Positions 23,061 to 30,895 of a stretch of DNA of 37,853 nt are shown piece by piece. The translations under genes and the position numbers were made by a program. The notes below the pieces were generated by a model. The model made no database searches, had not been told where the DNA came from, and was given only the letters and a program-made list of their open reading frames with translations. Position 1 is the stretch's first letter. Every line of letters begins with the position of its first letter. The stretch lies in the NCBI GenBank assembly GCA_023128825.1, contig JAGMDF010000104.1:1-37853 (forward strand). Direction: 5' to 3'. The stretch is from Caldifarciminota bacterium (lineage in GTDB: Bacteria; Hydrothermota; Tepidihabitantia; B3-TA06).

Positions 23061-24185
23061 ATGGATATCACGCGGCTCTTTCCCCGCACCAGTGACATCA
23101 TCTACTTCAACCACGCATCCAGCTCCCCCTTACCCCTGCCTGCACGCGAGAGGATGAAAATGCTCATAGATGAGCTGGCTTCGGGCGACAGGCCCTGGAA
23201 CTTCTGGAGCACCGAGCTTTTCGAGTTCCGCAGCCAGTCGGCTGGACTTCTGGGAACGCAGCATGGAGAGATCGGGTTCATCCCCAATACATCTACCGGA
23301 CTCCTGATCGCTCTTTATTCTATTCCTTGGCAGAAGAATGACAACATCGTTTGCATGAAGGACGGCTTTCCTGCAAACATCGTACCGTGGATGCATAATC
23401 TGCCACAGATAGGGAAGCGTCAGATAGAGATTGAAGGCGACAGACCGCTTGAGGACAGAATTCTGGATGCAATAGACGAACACACCCGTGCCGTCGCCAT
23501 AGACTGGGTGGATTTCTTTACAGGTTACAGGGTTGATCTCAAAAAGGTTGGGGATTTCTGCAATGGTAGAGGCATCTTTCTGGTCGTGGATGGGATACAA
23601 GGCTGTGGTGCGCTTGAACTCGATCTTTCAAAGGTCCACGTGGACTTCTTTGCGGCCGGTTCGGCCAAGTGGCTGTTGGGCCCGGTAGGGGCGGGAATCC
23701 TTTATGTAAACAAGAAAACCATGCGACGTTTGAAGCCAGCATTTGCGGGATGGATGAGCCTTTCCTGGAGGGAGTTCAACATCTTCGATCCACTTCCTCC
23801 TGTCAAACAGGGAGCGGGTCGGTTCGAGACCGGCTCCTATCCTGGGGTGCCGCTCGTAGGCTTCGTGGAGAACCTGAAGATCCTGAACTCGGTAGGGATA
23901 GCAAAGATTAATGAGAGGATCTTCCAGACTCACAGATTCCTGTTGCAGGGTCTAAAGCAACTGGATGCGGAGATTATTTCGCCAGAAAACGAGGATCACG
24001 CCTCAGGCATACTCACCTTCCGTATCCCTGACAAGGATTCAAAAGCGCTGTTCGAGGAACTGAGTGATGCCCGCATAATCGTCTCTCTTCGAAAAGGTGC
24101 CATCCGGCTCTCCCCACACTTCTACAACACCCCGGATGAGGCCTCACGGGTATTGGCTGTAATCGGGGGGGGTGTTAAATCTTGA
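23061..24185 (+). CDS. Class V aminotransferase (PLP-dependent, cysteine desulfurase-like fold)
   Basis: The start at ATG 23061 (MDITRLFPRTSDIIYFNHAS) is preferred; the track start at 23028 is the -35 box itself. 374 residues. The fold-type I PLP pattern is present: IYFNHASSSPLP, TSTGLLIAL (phosphate loop), IDWVDFFTGYRVDLKK, VVDGIQGCGALELDL (Asp contacting the PLP ring nitrogen), and the Schiff-base Lys in GSAKWLLGPVGAGILYV (the His before Lys in relatives is Ala here). The C-terminal small domain ends RKGAIRLSPHFYNTPDEASR. It resembles isopenicillin-N-epimerase/SufS-like class V enzymes; no active-site Cys loop typical of desulfurases is evident, so it is more likely an aminotransferase, lyase or epimerase. 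It has its own promoter. Confidence 0.85.
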   Translation: MDITRLFPRTSDIIYFNHASSSPLPLPARERMKMLIDELASGDRPWNFWSTELFEFRSQSAGLLGTQHGEIGFIPNTSTGLLIALYSIPWQKNDNIVCMKDGFPANIVPWMHNLPQIGKRQIEIEGDRPLEDRILDAIDEHTRAVAIDWVDFFTGYRVDLKKVGDFCNGRGIFLVVDGIQGCGALELDLSKVHVDFFAAGSAKWLLGPVGAGILYVNKKTMRRLKPAFAGWMSLSWREFNIFDPLPPVKQGAGRFETGSYPGVPLVGFVENLKILNSVGIAKINERIFQTHRFLLQGLKQLDAEIISPENEDHASGILTFRIPDKDSKALFEELSDARIIVSLRKGAIRLSPHFYNTPDEASRVLAVIGGGVKS

Positions 24186-24226
24186 TCTTACGCATCTTAC
24201 AAAAAGAAGAAAGAGGCAATATTTAC

Positions 24227-24254
24227 TTGACATTCCGAGTTTAATCCGTATCCT
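24227..24254 (+). promoter_or_regulatory. Promoter of buk-ptb-fabH
   Basis: TTGACA (24227-24232), 16-bp spacer, TATCCT (24249-24254). The leader carries AAGGAGG 5 nt before the GTG at 24272. Confidence 0.68.
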
Positions 24255-24271
24255 CAGCGAAGGAGGAACAT

Positions 24272-25342
24272 GTGTCAGAGTTCCGAGTTCTTGCAGTAAA
24301 TCCAGGTTCAACTTCTACGAAGATTGCCGTTTATGAAGGGGAAAAGGAACTTTTTTCGGTAAATCTTACTCACCCTGCGGACCAGATCGCAAAGTATGCA
24401 AAGATTATGGATCAATACGAGTTCCGCCGCGATGTTATACTCAAGACCCTTGAAGAGAAGGAAATAGAGAAGTCTTCGCTCTCGGCCGTTGTAGGGAGAG
24501 GAGGTCTCATGAGGCCGATCCCTGGCGGAACCTTCGGGGTAAACGAAGCAATGCTTTCCGATCTTCGCGCCGGTCTTCAGGGTGAACACGCATCCAACCT
24601 GGGCGGACTTATCGCCAACGCGATCGCGGAGCCGTTGGGCATCCCGGCGTTCATCGTGGACCCGGTGGTGGTGGACGAGCTGGAGACCTTTGCCCGCTAT
24701 ACGGGCCGGCCGGAGATTAAAAGAAGAAGCATCTTCCATGCCCTCAACCACAAGGCAGCCGCACGCAAAGCCGCCGCCGAGATGGGCAAGAAATACGAAG
24801 AGGTGAACCTTATCGTGGCCCATCTGGGAGGCGGTATCTCCATCGCCGCGCACAAAAAAGGACGAGTGGTTGACGTGAACAACGCCTTAAACGGCGACGG
24901 ACCGATAGCGCCTGAACGTGCAGGCTCGCTTCCCGCCTGGGATCTGGTGTGCTTCGTATTAGACTCAGGCTACACCAAGGATCAGATGAAGAAGATGCTT
25001 GCCGGAAAGGGCGGGGTGGTTGCCTATCTGGGGACCAACGACATGCGGGATGTGGAAAAGCGCGTCAAGGCAGGGGACGAGAAGGCAACCGAGGTGCTGG
25101 GTGCCGTGGCATATACCGTATCGAAGGAGATAGGTGCTCGCGCCGCCGTGCTTGAGGGCAAGGTGGACGCCATAGTGCTCACCGGCGGGCTTGCTTACGA
25201 CGAGCTTTTCGTGAATTGGGTGACGCAAAGGGTTAAATTCATCGCACCAGTCAAGTGCTATCCCGGAGAGAACGAGATGCAGGCATTGGTCGAGGGGGCG
25301 CTGCGGGTTCTCAAGGAAGAAGAAACTGCTCAGGAATATTAA
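24272..25342 (+). CDS. buk: Butyrate kinase (acyl kinase)
   Basis: 356 residues of the ASKHA acetate/butyrate kinase family: AVNPGSTSTKIAVYEGE near the N-terminus, VGRGGLMRPIPGGTF, HASNLGGLIANAIAEPLGIP, SIFHALNHKAAAR, the ATP-binding NLIVAHLGGGISIAAHKKG and the late VLTGGLAYDELF. It converts butyryl- or isobutyryl-phosphate plus ADP to the acid and ATP. The start is GTG 24272; the ATG two bases earlier runs into a stop after nine codons and is out of frame. It begins an operon with ptb 28 nt downstream and fabH after that. Butyrate or branched-chain acid specificity cannot be separated from sequence alone. Confidence 0.95.
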   Translation: MSEFRVLAVNPGSTSTKIAVYEGEKELFSVNLTHPADQIAKYAKIMDQYEFRRDVILKTLEEKEIEKSSLSAVVGRGGLMRPIPGGTFGVNEAMLSDLRAGLQGEHASNLGGLIANAIAEPLGIPAFIVDPVVVDELETFARYTGRPEIKRRSIFHALNHKAAARKAAAEMGKKYEEVNLIVAHLGGGISIAAHKKGRVVDVNNALNGDGPIAPERAGSLPAWDLVCFVLDSGYTKDQMKKMLAGKGGVVAYLGTNDMRDVEKRVKAGDEKATEVLGAVAYTVSKEIGARAAVLEGKVDAIVLTGGLAYDELFVNWVTQRVKFIAPVKCYPGENEMQALVEGALRVLKEEETAQEY

Positions 25343-25370
25343 AAAGAAAAGATGAATCCAAGGAGGCTTG

Positions 25371-26285
25371 ATGCCCGTAAAGAAGCTAGCTGAACTTGTT
25401 GAGAAGGTGAAGAGTCTGCCCCGAACGCGCGTGGCCGTAGCCGCGGGAGAAGACCCGCATACCATCGAGGCGGTGGGCCGGGGCGTTAGCGAGGACATGA
25501 TCGACGCCACCCTTACCGGCCACGAAACCCACATCAAAGAGGTGGCCTCTGAGTATAAGATCGATCCTGCTATCTTCAAGATTATTGACACGCCTAACGA
25601 GAAGGTCGCGGCAGCCAAGGCGGTTGAACTGGTCAATTCCGGCCAGGCAGATTTCCTGATGAAAGGTCTTATGGGTTCTGCAACCTACATGCGCGCCATT
25701 CTGGATAAGGAAAAAGGACTTCTCCCCCCGGGCAAAACCCTTTCCCACGTTACCGTTCTCGAGGTTCCTTCATACCACAAGCTTCTCGTAGCCACAGACG
25801 TAGCTGTTCTTATAGCCCCTGATCTCAAGCAGAAAATCGCCATGATAAGCTACGCGGTTGATATCGCCCACCGCTTGGGGATAGAGCATCCCAAGGTGGC
25901 TATCCTTGCCGCGGTAGAGAAGGTTAACCCCAAGATGAACGCCACCATGGATGCGGCTATTCTTACCCAGATGAACCGCCGCGGCCAGGTCAAGGGTTGC
26001 ATTGTAGACGGCCCACTTGCCATGGACCTTGCGGTGTCAGAAGAGTCCAAACGCATCAAGGGCGTGGAAAGTGAAGTAGCCGGTGACGCGGACGTCTTAA
26101 TCTTCCCGGACATCGAAGCTGGCAACATCTTCTACAAGGCATGCGCCTATCTTGCAAACGCCAGCTTGGCAGCCATTGTCGTCGGCGCAAAGGTTCCTTG
26201 CGTTCTAACCTCGCGAGCGGATTCCGAGGATTCAAAGTTCTACTCGATAGCACTGGCGGCACTGATGGCCGGTAAAGGAGAATAG
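25371..26285 (+). CDS. ptb: Phosphate butyryltransferase (acyl-CoA:phosphate acyltransferase)
   Basis: The start at ATG 25371, 4 nt after AAGGAGG, is preferred over the TTG at 25368. 304 residues of the PTA/PTB family: RVAVAAGEDPHTIEAV, FLMKGLMGSATYMRAILDKE, GKTLSHVTVLEVPSYHKLL, HPKVAILAAVEKVNPKM, VKGCIVDGPLAMDLAVS, DADVLIFPDIEAGNIFYKA and the closing SKFYSIALAALMAGKG. It swaps CoA for phosphate on butyryl- or isobutyryl-CoA, feeding the kinase encoded just before it. The gene sits 6 nt before fabH. Confidence 0.95.
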   Translation: MPVKKLAELVEKVKSLPRTRVAVAAGEDPHTIEAVGRGVSEDMIDATLTGHETHIKEVASEYKIDPAIFKIIDTPNEKVAAAKAVELVNSGQADFLMKGLMGSATYMRAILDKEKGLLPPGKTLSHVTVLEVPSYHKLLVATDVAVLIAPDLKQKIAMISYAVDIAHRLGIEHPKVAILAAVEKVNPKMNATMDAAILTQMNRRGQVKGCIVDGPLAMDLAVSEESKRIKGVESEVAGDADVLIFPDIEAGNIFYKACAYLANASLAAIVVGAKVPCVLTSRADSEDSKFYSIALAALMAGKGE

Positions 26286-26291
26286 CCTATC

Positions 26292-27278
26292 ATGAAGTTC
26301 TTCCGAAGATTCAAGATCATAGGGACGGGTTCTTACTTGCCCGAGAAGGTACTGACTAATTTCGATCTTGAAAAGATGGTTGACACCTCGGATGAATGGA
26401 TAAGGACCCGTACAGGTGTCGAGAAGCGCCATATCGTCCGTGATGATGAAGCAACATCCGATATGGTAATCGAGGCTGCCAAGGAGGCATTGAAAAACGC
26501 AGGGCTTGCCGCATCGGCGCTCGGTGCAATCATAGTGGGAACCATCTCACCGGATACCCTCTTCCCCTCAACAGGCTGCTGGGTACAGAAGGGGTTGAAT
26601 ATTCCCGGCATCCCTGCCTTCGACGTCTCAGCCGCCTGCTCGGGCTTCTTATATGCATTGGAAGCAGGCTCCTCTGTGCTCTCCTCAATCGCGAAGCCCA
26701 TCCTTATCGCAGGCGCAGATGCCCTATCAAAAATCACCGACTGGGAAGATCGCGGCACCTGCATCCTCATGGGCGACGGCGCAGGCGTTGTCATCATAGC
26801 TCCTACGGATGAGGATCGCGGGTTTCTTTCTTCGATTTTAGGAGCCGACGGTTCATTAGGGGAACTTCTGGTTCAGCCTGCAGGCGGAACCCGCATGCCT
26901 GCCAGCCACGAAACCGTAGACAAGAAACTACACACCATTCAGATGAAGGGCAATGAGGTCTTTAAGCACGCGGTTCGGGCCATGGGGGACGCCGCGGTTG
27001 CCGCCATCGAGCAGGCCGGCATTGACCCGGAGGAGATAGATCTCTTCATTCCCCACCAGGCCAATACGAGGATAATCGAAGCAACCTGCAGGCGGGCCAG
27101 GGTGCCATTGGATAAAACTCATATCACCATCGGCTGGCACGGCAACATGTCGGCGGGAACGATCCCGGTAGCCTTCCACGATGCTATTTCTAAAGGTTTA
27201 GTTAAACGTGACGACCTGGTGCTGTTCGCGGCGTTCGGCGGAGGCTTTACCTGGGGCGCTTCGGTGCTGAGGTTCTAA
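26292..27278 (+). CDS. fabH: 3-oxoacyl-ACP synthase III
   Basis: 328 residues of the KAS III family that starts fatty-acid synthesis by condensing an acyl-CoA primer with malonyl-ACP. The active Cys is at about 116 (DVSAACSGFLYAL), His in IPHQANTRI, Asn in GWHGNMSAGTIP (GNTSAASIP in typical FabH), and the C-terminal FAAFGGGFTWGASVLR is standard. N-terminal SYLPEKVLTN and DEWIRTRTGVEKRH fit. Next to ptb/buk and the 2-oxoacid oxidoreductase, the primer could be isobutyryl-CoA, giving iso-branched lipids (inference). The RBS AAAGGAG precedes the ATG by 9 nt and overlaps the ptb stop region. Confidence 0.95.
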   Translation: MKFFRRFKIIGTGSYLPEKVLTNFDLEKMVDTSDEWIRTRTGVEKRHIVRDDEATSDMVIEAAKEALKNAGLAASALGAIIVGTISPDTLFPSTGCWVQKGLNIPGIPAFDVSAACSGFLYALEAGSSVLSSIAKPILIAGADALSKITDWEDRGTCILMGDGAGVVIIAPTDEDRGFLSSILGADGSLGELLVQPAGGTRMPASHETVDKKLHTIQMKGNEVFKHAVRAMGDAAVAAIEQAGIDPEEIDLFIPHQANTRIIEATCRRARVPLDKTHITIGWHGNMSAGTIPVAFHDAISKGLVKRDDLVLFAAFGGGFTWGASVLRF

Positions 27279-27299
27279 AAGGCTATCGTAATGATTAAC

Positions 27300-27333
27300 G
27301 AACCGCAGATTACGCAGATTAACATGGATTAGA
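27300..27333. repeat. CAGATT-type dispersed repeat
   Basis: ACCGCAGATTACGCAGATTA, the same module as at 8328 (ACCGCAGATTACGCAGATTG) and 3219. It lies in the gap between fabH and the oxidoreductase genes. Confidence 0.6.
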
Positions 27334-27419
27334 AAAGGTAAGCCATCTGGGTTACACTTAGTCTCTCTGTAGATCGGTGAATGAAATGCAAGAGGATTTT
27401 AGTTGAAAAGATTGTAACC

Positions 27420-27454
27420 TGTGGCGGAAAGAATCGGAGATTCTTTTCGCCACA
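27420..27454 (+). promoter_or_regulatory. Strong hairpin in the leader of the oxidoreductase operon
   Basis: 16-bp stem with a 3-nt loop: TGTGGCGGAAAGAATC / GATTCTTTTCGCCACA, one G-T pair. It ends 7 nt before AGGAGG. There is no U-run after it, so it is not a simple terminator; it might protect the mRNA 5' end or gate ribosome access. No TTGACA promoter is visible between fabH and here, although a weak one may exist. Confidence 0.55.
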
Positions 27455-27470
27455 TAAATTAGGAGGATCG

Positions 27471-28034
27471 ATGCTAGAGATCCGCTTCCACGGCCGGGGC
27501 GGCCAAGGGACGGTAGTCGCCTCCAAGGTGCTGGCGTTCGCCGTAGCCAGGGAAGGACGCTTCGTGCAGACCTTCCCGGAGTACGGCGTCGAACGCCGGG
27601 GAGCCCCGGTGGTCGCCTTCACGCGTATTGACGACCAAAAAATCTACATCCGATCGAAGATCTACGAGCCCGACCATCTGCTGGTGCTCGATCCTACGTT
27701 AATCGGCGCCATTGACGTCACCGAGGGTTTAAAACCCGGGGGCTGGATCATTATCAACTCCGACAAACCTGCAAAAGACTTCCCCCAGTTCGCCGGCTTC
27801 AAGGTAGCGACTGTGGACGCAACCTCCATCGCCGTCAAGCACCGGCTCGGTTCTGCGGCGGCCCCCATCGTCAACAGTGCCATCATGGGCGCGTTCGCCA
27901 AGATCACCGGATTCGTCGGCATCGAGGCGGTACGCGAGGCGGTACATGAGCTCTCGCCGGTCAAGAAAGACGAGAACGTCGAGGCCGCCCAGGAAGCCTA
28001 CGACACCGCAGAAGTCCCGAAGGAGCAATCATGA
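27471..28034 (+). CDS. porC: 2-oxoacid:ferredoxin oxidoreductase, gamma subunit
   Basis: The start at ATG 27471 follows AGGAGG by 4 nt; the track start at 27381 would run through the leader hairpin. 187 residues of the POR/KOR gamma family: EIRFHGRGGQGTVVASKVLA, TFPEYGVERRGAPVVAFTRI, DHLLVLDPTLI and the Ala/Gly-rich end. Gamma binds the CoA-facing part of the enzyme. It overlaps the delta subunit by 4 bases. The four-gene order gamma-delta-alpha-beta is the usual order for pyruvate or 2-oxoisovalerate ferredoxin oxidoreductases; the substrate is undecided. Confidence 0.93.
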   Translation: MLEIRFHGRGGQGTVVASKVLAFAVAREGRFVQTFPEYGVERRGAPVVAFTRIDDQKIYIRSKIYEPDHLLVLDPTLIGAIDVTEGLKPGGWIIINSDKPAKDFPQFAGFKVATVDATSIAVKHRLGSAAAPIVNSAIMGAFAKITGFVGIEAVREAVHELSPVKKDENVEAAQEAYDTAEVPKEQS

Positions 28035-28315
28035 GCGAAGAGATCAAATGGGAAAGCCAATCCGACATGCCCTTGATGGCAATGTCGCTGGGACGGATGA
28101 CGGTCAACAAGACGGGTTCCTGGAGAAACCTGAGACCGGTGCTCGACAAAGAAAAATGCATCAAGTGCGGCATCTGCTGGAAGTTCTGCCCCGACGTTTC
28201 CATCTCCATCGACGAAGAGGACTACCCGGTTGTGAATCTTGATTTCTGCAAGGGATGCGGTATCTGTGCGACAGAGTGCCCCAAGGACGCCATCGAGATG
28301 GTTAAGGAGGAATGA
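28031..28315 (+). CDS. porD: 2-oxoacid:ferredoxin oxidoreductase, delta subunit (2[4Fe-4S] ferredoxin)
   Basis: 94 residues. Two classic clusters, CIKCGICWKFCP (about 43-54) and CKGCGICATECP (about 73-84), each with a CxxCxxC...CP pattern, for two [4Fe-4S] centres. An N-terminal extension of about 30 residues (MSEEIKWESQSDMPLMAMSL) resembles PorD. It passes electrons from the catalytic subunits to external ferredoxin. It is overlapped by gamma (4 bases) and meets alpha at ATGATG. Confidence 0.95.
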   Translation: MSEEIKWESQSDMPLMAMSLGRMTVNKTGSWRNLRPVLDKEKCIKCGICWKFCPDVSISIDEEDYPVVNLDFCKGCGICATECPKDAIEMVKEE

Positions 28316-29469
28316 TGCAGAAGGTAATGATGGGCAACCACGCCCTGTCATGGGGCGCGAAGCTTTCACGGGCCGAGGTTATCGCCGCCTATCCCATCAC
28401 CCCTCAGACCGAGGTTGTGGAGCTTTTATCAAACATGTGCGCGGACGGCTCGCTGAAAGCGGAGTTCATCAAGGTGGAGAGCGAGCACTCGGCCATGGCC
28501 GCTTCCATGGGTGCCGCCGCCGCCGGTGCACGCACCTTCACCGCTACCTCCTCCCAGGGTCTGGCTCTCATGCACGAGGTGCTGCACTGGGCTACGGGCG
28601 CGCGTTTGCCTATCGTGATGGGCAACATAAACCGCGCAATGGCTCCGCCCTGGACCATATGGACCGAGCAGACAGATTCCATCGCCCAGCGCGATACCGG
28701 ATGGATTCAAATCTATACCTCCTCCATCCAGGAAATAATGGACTCGGTAATCCAGGCATACAAGGTTGCAGAACAGGTTTATCTTCCGGTGATGGTGGTA
28801 CTGGACAGCTTCGTTTTGTCCCATACCAACGAGAACTGCGACATCCCAGATCAGGACAAGGTGGACGCCTATCTGCCCCGTTTCGAAAACGCCTACCGAC
28901 TTAATACCGATAAACCTGCCGCATTCGGCGGGCTCACCGGTCCTGACTGGTACTACGAGCTCCGCTACAAGATAGAAAAGGATACCGAGCGCTCACTTGA
29001 TCTATTCGAAGAGACCGGCAAGGAGTTCGGCGAGATGTTCGGCAGGGAATATGGCCTGGTTGAAACTTACAAGCTGGACGACGCCGATACCGTGCTCGTC
29101 GCCTCCGCATCCATCGCGTCAACGGCAAGACCGGCGATCGATCAGTTGAGAGAAGAAGGCCACAAGGTTGGACTGGTTCGCATTCGTGTGTTCCGTCCCT
29201 TCCCGTCCGAGCTTTTAAGAAAGCTCCTGGCCGGCCGCAAGAAGGTTCTGGTGATTGATCGCAACATAAGCTTCGGCATGTCCGGTGCGTTCTATGCAGA
29301 GACCAAGGCTGCGCTTTATAACGAGAAGAAAGCGCCTCCCATGTGGGGCTACATCGCAGGTCTGGGCGGCCGCGACGTTCCCCTGAACGTGATAAGGGAC
29401 ATGATTGAGCAGACCATAGCCGAGGAACATCCTGAAGGAGACATCGTCTGGATAGGAGTAAAGAGATGA
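28315..29469 (+). CDS. porA: 2-oxoacid:ferredoxin oxidoreductase, alpha subunit
   Basis: 384 residues. The start is the second of two adjacent ATGs (28312, 28315); the second is 4 nt from GGAGG. Family features: NHALSWGAKLSRAEVIAAYP, ITPQTEVVELLS, FIKVESEHSAMAASMGAAAA, TATSSQGLALMHEVLHWA, then a C-terminal domain with RIRVFRPFPSELL and VLVIDRNISFG. Alpha carries the pyrimidine-side and domain III elements of the thiamine-diphosphate enzyme. A plus-frame ORF 28239-28904 across this region is a shadow. Confidence 0.94.
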   Translation: MQKVMMGNHALSWGAKLSRAEVIAAYPITPQTEVVELLSNMCADGSLKAEFIKVESEHSAMAASMGAAAAGARTFTATSSQGLALMHEVLHWATGARLPIVMGNINRAMAPPWTIWTEQTDSIAQRDTGWIQIYTSSIQEIMDSVIQAYKVAEQVYLPVMVVLDSFVLSHTNENCDIPDQDKVDAYLPRFENAYRLNTDKPAAFGGLTGPDWYYELRYKIEKDTERSLDLFEETGKEFGEMFGREYGLVETYKLDDADTVLVASASIASTARPAIDQLREEGHKVGLVRIRVFRPFPSELLRKLLAGRKKVLVIDRNISFGMSGAFYAETKAALYNEKKAPPMWGYIAGLGGRDVPLNVIRDMIEQTIAEEHPEGDIVWIGVKR

Positions 29470-30374
29470 AATACACAATACCAGAACAGGAGATAATGTG
29501 CTCCGGGCACAAGGCGTGCCAGGGCTGCGGCGCGACCCTTGCCATGCGGTACGCGCTCAAGGCGCTCGGGCCTAAGACGATCCTCACCCTTCCTGCATGC
29601 TGCTGGTCGGTGATAGACGGCCCCTTCCCCTACTCCGCAGTGGGTGTTCCTCTTTTCCATACGGCCTTTGAGACCGCTGCAGCTGTCGCGTCGGGCATCC
29701 GGGCAGGACTTGATATGCGCGGAGATACCGAGACCAACGTGGTCGCCTGGGCAGGCGACGGCGGAACCTTCGACATCGGCATCCAGGCCCTTTCCGGAAC
29801 GGTGGAACGCAACGACAACGTCATCTACATCTGCTACGACAACGAGGCCTACATGAACACCGGTGTTCAGCGCTCCTCGGCCACGCCCTGGGGCGCGGTG
29901 ACAACAACCACCCCGGCGCGGCACTTCAAGCAGGAGCGCAAGAAGGACATGATAGGCATCATGGCCGCACACTCCATCCCCTACACCGCATCGGCGTCAG
30001 TGGCCTATCCAGAAGACTTCATCCGCAAACTCAATATCGCCAAGGAAACCCCAGGGGCGAAGTTCATCCACATCCTTGCCTCCTGCCCGCCCGGCTGGAA
30101 AACCGCACCTGAACTCGCCATCAAGCTTGCAAGGTTGGCTGTCCAGACTCACGTCTTCCCCCTGTACGAGATCTACGAAGGGCGCTACTACAAACTCTCG
30201 ATGGATCCAAAGAAAAAACCCCTTATAGACTACATAAAACCGCAGGGTCGCTTCCGTCATCTGACTGAAGAACAGGTTGCCGAGATGGACAAACAGGTTG
30301 ACGAGCGCTACGACCGACTCAAAGAGCAGGCCGAGCGCTCCAAATCGTGGTTTGAAGCAAAGAAGGAAAAGTAA
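29466..30374 (+). CDS. porB: 2-oxoacid:ferredoxin oxidoreductase, beta subunit (thiamine diphosphate-binding)
   Basis: 302 residues. Iron-sulfur Cys in CSGHKACQGCGATLAMRY and LPACCWSVID, the TPP/Mg motif GDGGTFDIGIQALSG, followed by NVIYICYDNEAYMNTGVQRS, the pattern found in pyruvate and 2-oxoisovalerate ferredoxin oxidoreductases. It performs decarboxylation and transfers the acyl group to CoA while reducing ferredoxin. It overlaps alpha by 4 bases and closes the operon; stem-loops at 30378 and 30422 follow. Confidence 0.94.
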   Translation: MKYTIPEQEIMCSGHKACQGCGATLAMRYALKALGPKTILTLPACCWSVIDGPFPYSAVGVPLFHTAFETAAAVASGIRAGLDMRGDTETNVVAWAGDGGTFDIGIQALSGTVERNDNVIYICYDNEAYMNTGVQRSSATPWGAVTTTTPARHFKQERKKDMIGIMAAHSIPYTASASVAYPEDFIRKLNIAKETPGAKFIHILASCPPGWKTAPELAIKLARLAVQTHVFPLYEIYEGRYYKLSMDPKKKPLIDYIKPQGRFRHLTEEQVAEMDKQVDERYDRLKEQAERSKSWFEAKKEK

Positions 30375-30377
30375 AAT

Positions 30378-30414
30378 CCTCCTTTCGCCCTTGACGGGCG
30401 AAAGATCGGAGAAC
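30378..30414. repeat. Stem-loop repeat with CTCCTTTCG/CGAAAGATCG flanks, copy 3
   Basis: TCCTCCTTTCGCCC, loop, GGGCGAAAGATCGGAG. Same outer sequence as copies at 7323 and 8289 but a different inner stem; located 3 nt past the porB stop. Confidence 0.6.
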
Positions 30415-30421
30415 GAATCTC

Positions 30422-30450
30422 AAGGGACGCCTTCGGCGTCCCTTCTTTTA
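30422..30450 (+). terminator. Intrinsic terminator of the oxidoreductase operon
   Basis: 10-bp perfect stem AAGGGACGCC/GGCGTCCCTT around a TTC loop, followed by CTTTTAATT. Confidence 0.8.
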
Positions 30451-30453
30451 ATT

Positions 30454-30822
30454 CTATGAGCATGATCTCCCTATCCTCCTCCTTGACAAAATGAGAAGCT
30501 CTCTCCCAAAAGTAGTGGTGAGTTGAAAAGTTCCTTCTTTCCAGAGCTTTTTCAAATCCGCTTTCAGATCATCTGGGGCATTCTTTGACTTCTGCAATCT
30601 TTTGATAAGCTGACCAAAAGTGTTTTTGGGAAAAAAGAATCTGAGCAATTCGTCATATTTCGATTGAGTAGGGGCAAGGCATGCCTTGCCCACACCTTTA
30701 TTTGGCCAAAAGGTCGTAGAAAGATAACGAGAGGCAGCTACGCTGTCCCTTTCAATTTTGTATTCAATGCCTGAGTGATTCGGTGAAGTTCTCGATGGGA
30801 TTTTAATTCGGGAGAGAACTTC
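30454..30822 (-). pseudogene. Possible gene remnant interrupted by a palindrome
   Basis: A minus-strand frame stays open for 122 codons from after the in-frame stop at 30823-30825 to a stop at 30454, with no good start; the ORF track shows only 79 residues from a GTG. The translation looks protein-like (SGIEYKIERDSVAASRYLST; DDLKADLKKLWKEGTFQ; FFFPKNTFGQLIKRLQKS). In its middle is the perfect 20-bp palindrome GGGCAAGGCATGCCTTGCCC (30672-30691), which translates as part of GVGKACLAPTQ and could be an inserted repeat. I do not recognise the family. Apart from this, the 30443-30928 gap holds the stem-loop at 30826 and the alr promoter. Confidence 0.35.
30672..30691. repeat. 20-bp perfect palindrome
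   Basis: GGGCAAGGCATGCCTTGCCC, a self-complementary 20-mer inside the presumed gene remnant. It could be a REP-type element or a binding site for a dimeric protein; only one copy is seen in this window. Confidence 0.6.
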
Positions 30823-30825
30823 TTA

Positions 30826-30846
30826 ACGACTTTCTTCGAAAGTCGT
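30826..30846. repeat. Stem-loop just upstream of the alr promoter
   Basis: Perfect 9-bp stem ACGACTTTC/GAAAGTCGT with loop TTC, then AGGGGTCCCC. Stem-loop plus GGGGTCC upstream of TTGACA also occurs at copies A and B (4903-4927 and 7297-7354, minus strand). Confidence 0.6.
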
Positions 30847-30895
30847 AGGGGTCCCCATGGAGGAACGAAGTACCTTCCTGGGGCATGTATTACGC

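Noticed and set aside
22978-23061. ORF-track starts 23014 and 23028
   Set aside because: They lie within the -35 boxes of the divergent promoters, so they cannot be in the mRNA.
24270-24272. ATG start for buk
   Set aside because: Out of frame; reaches a stop after nine codons. GTG 24272 continues the kinase frame.
28239-28904. 221-residue plus ORF
   Set aside because: Overlaps porD/porA in another frame; its Arg/Gly-rich composition is typical of a shadow frame.
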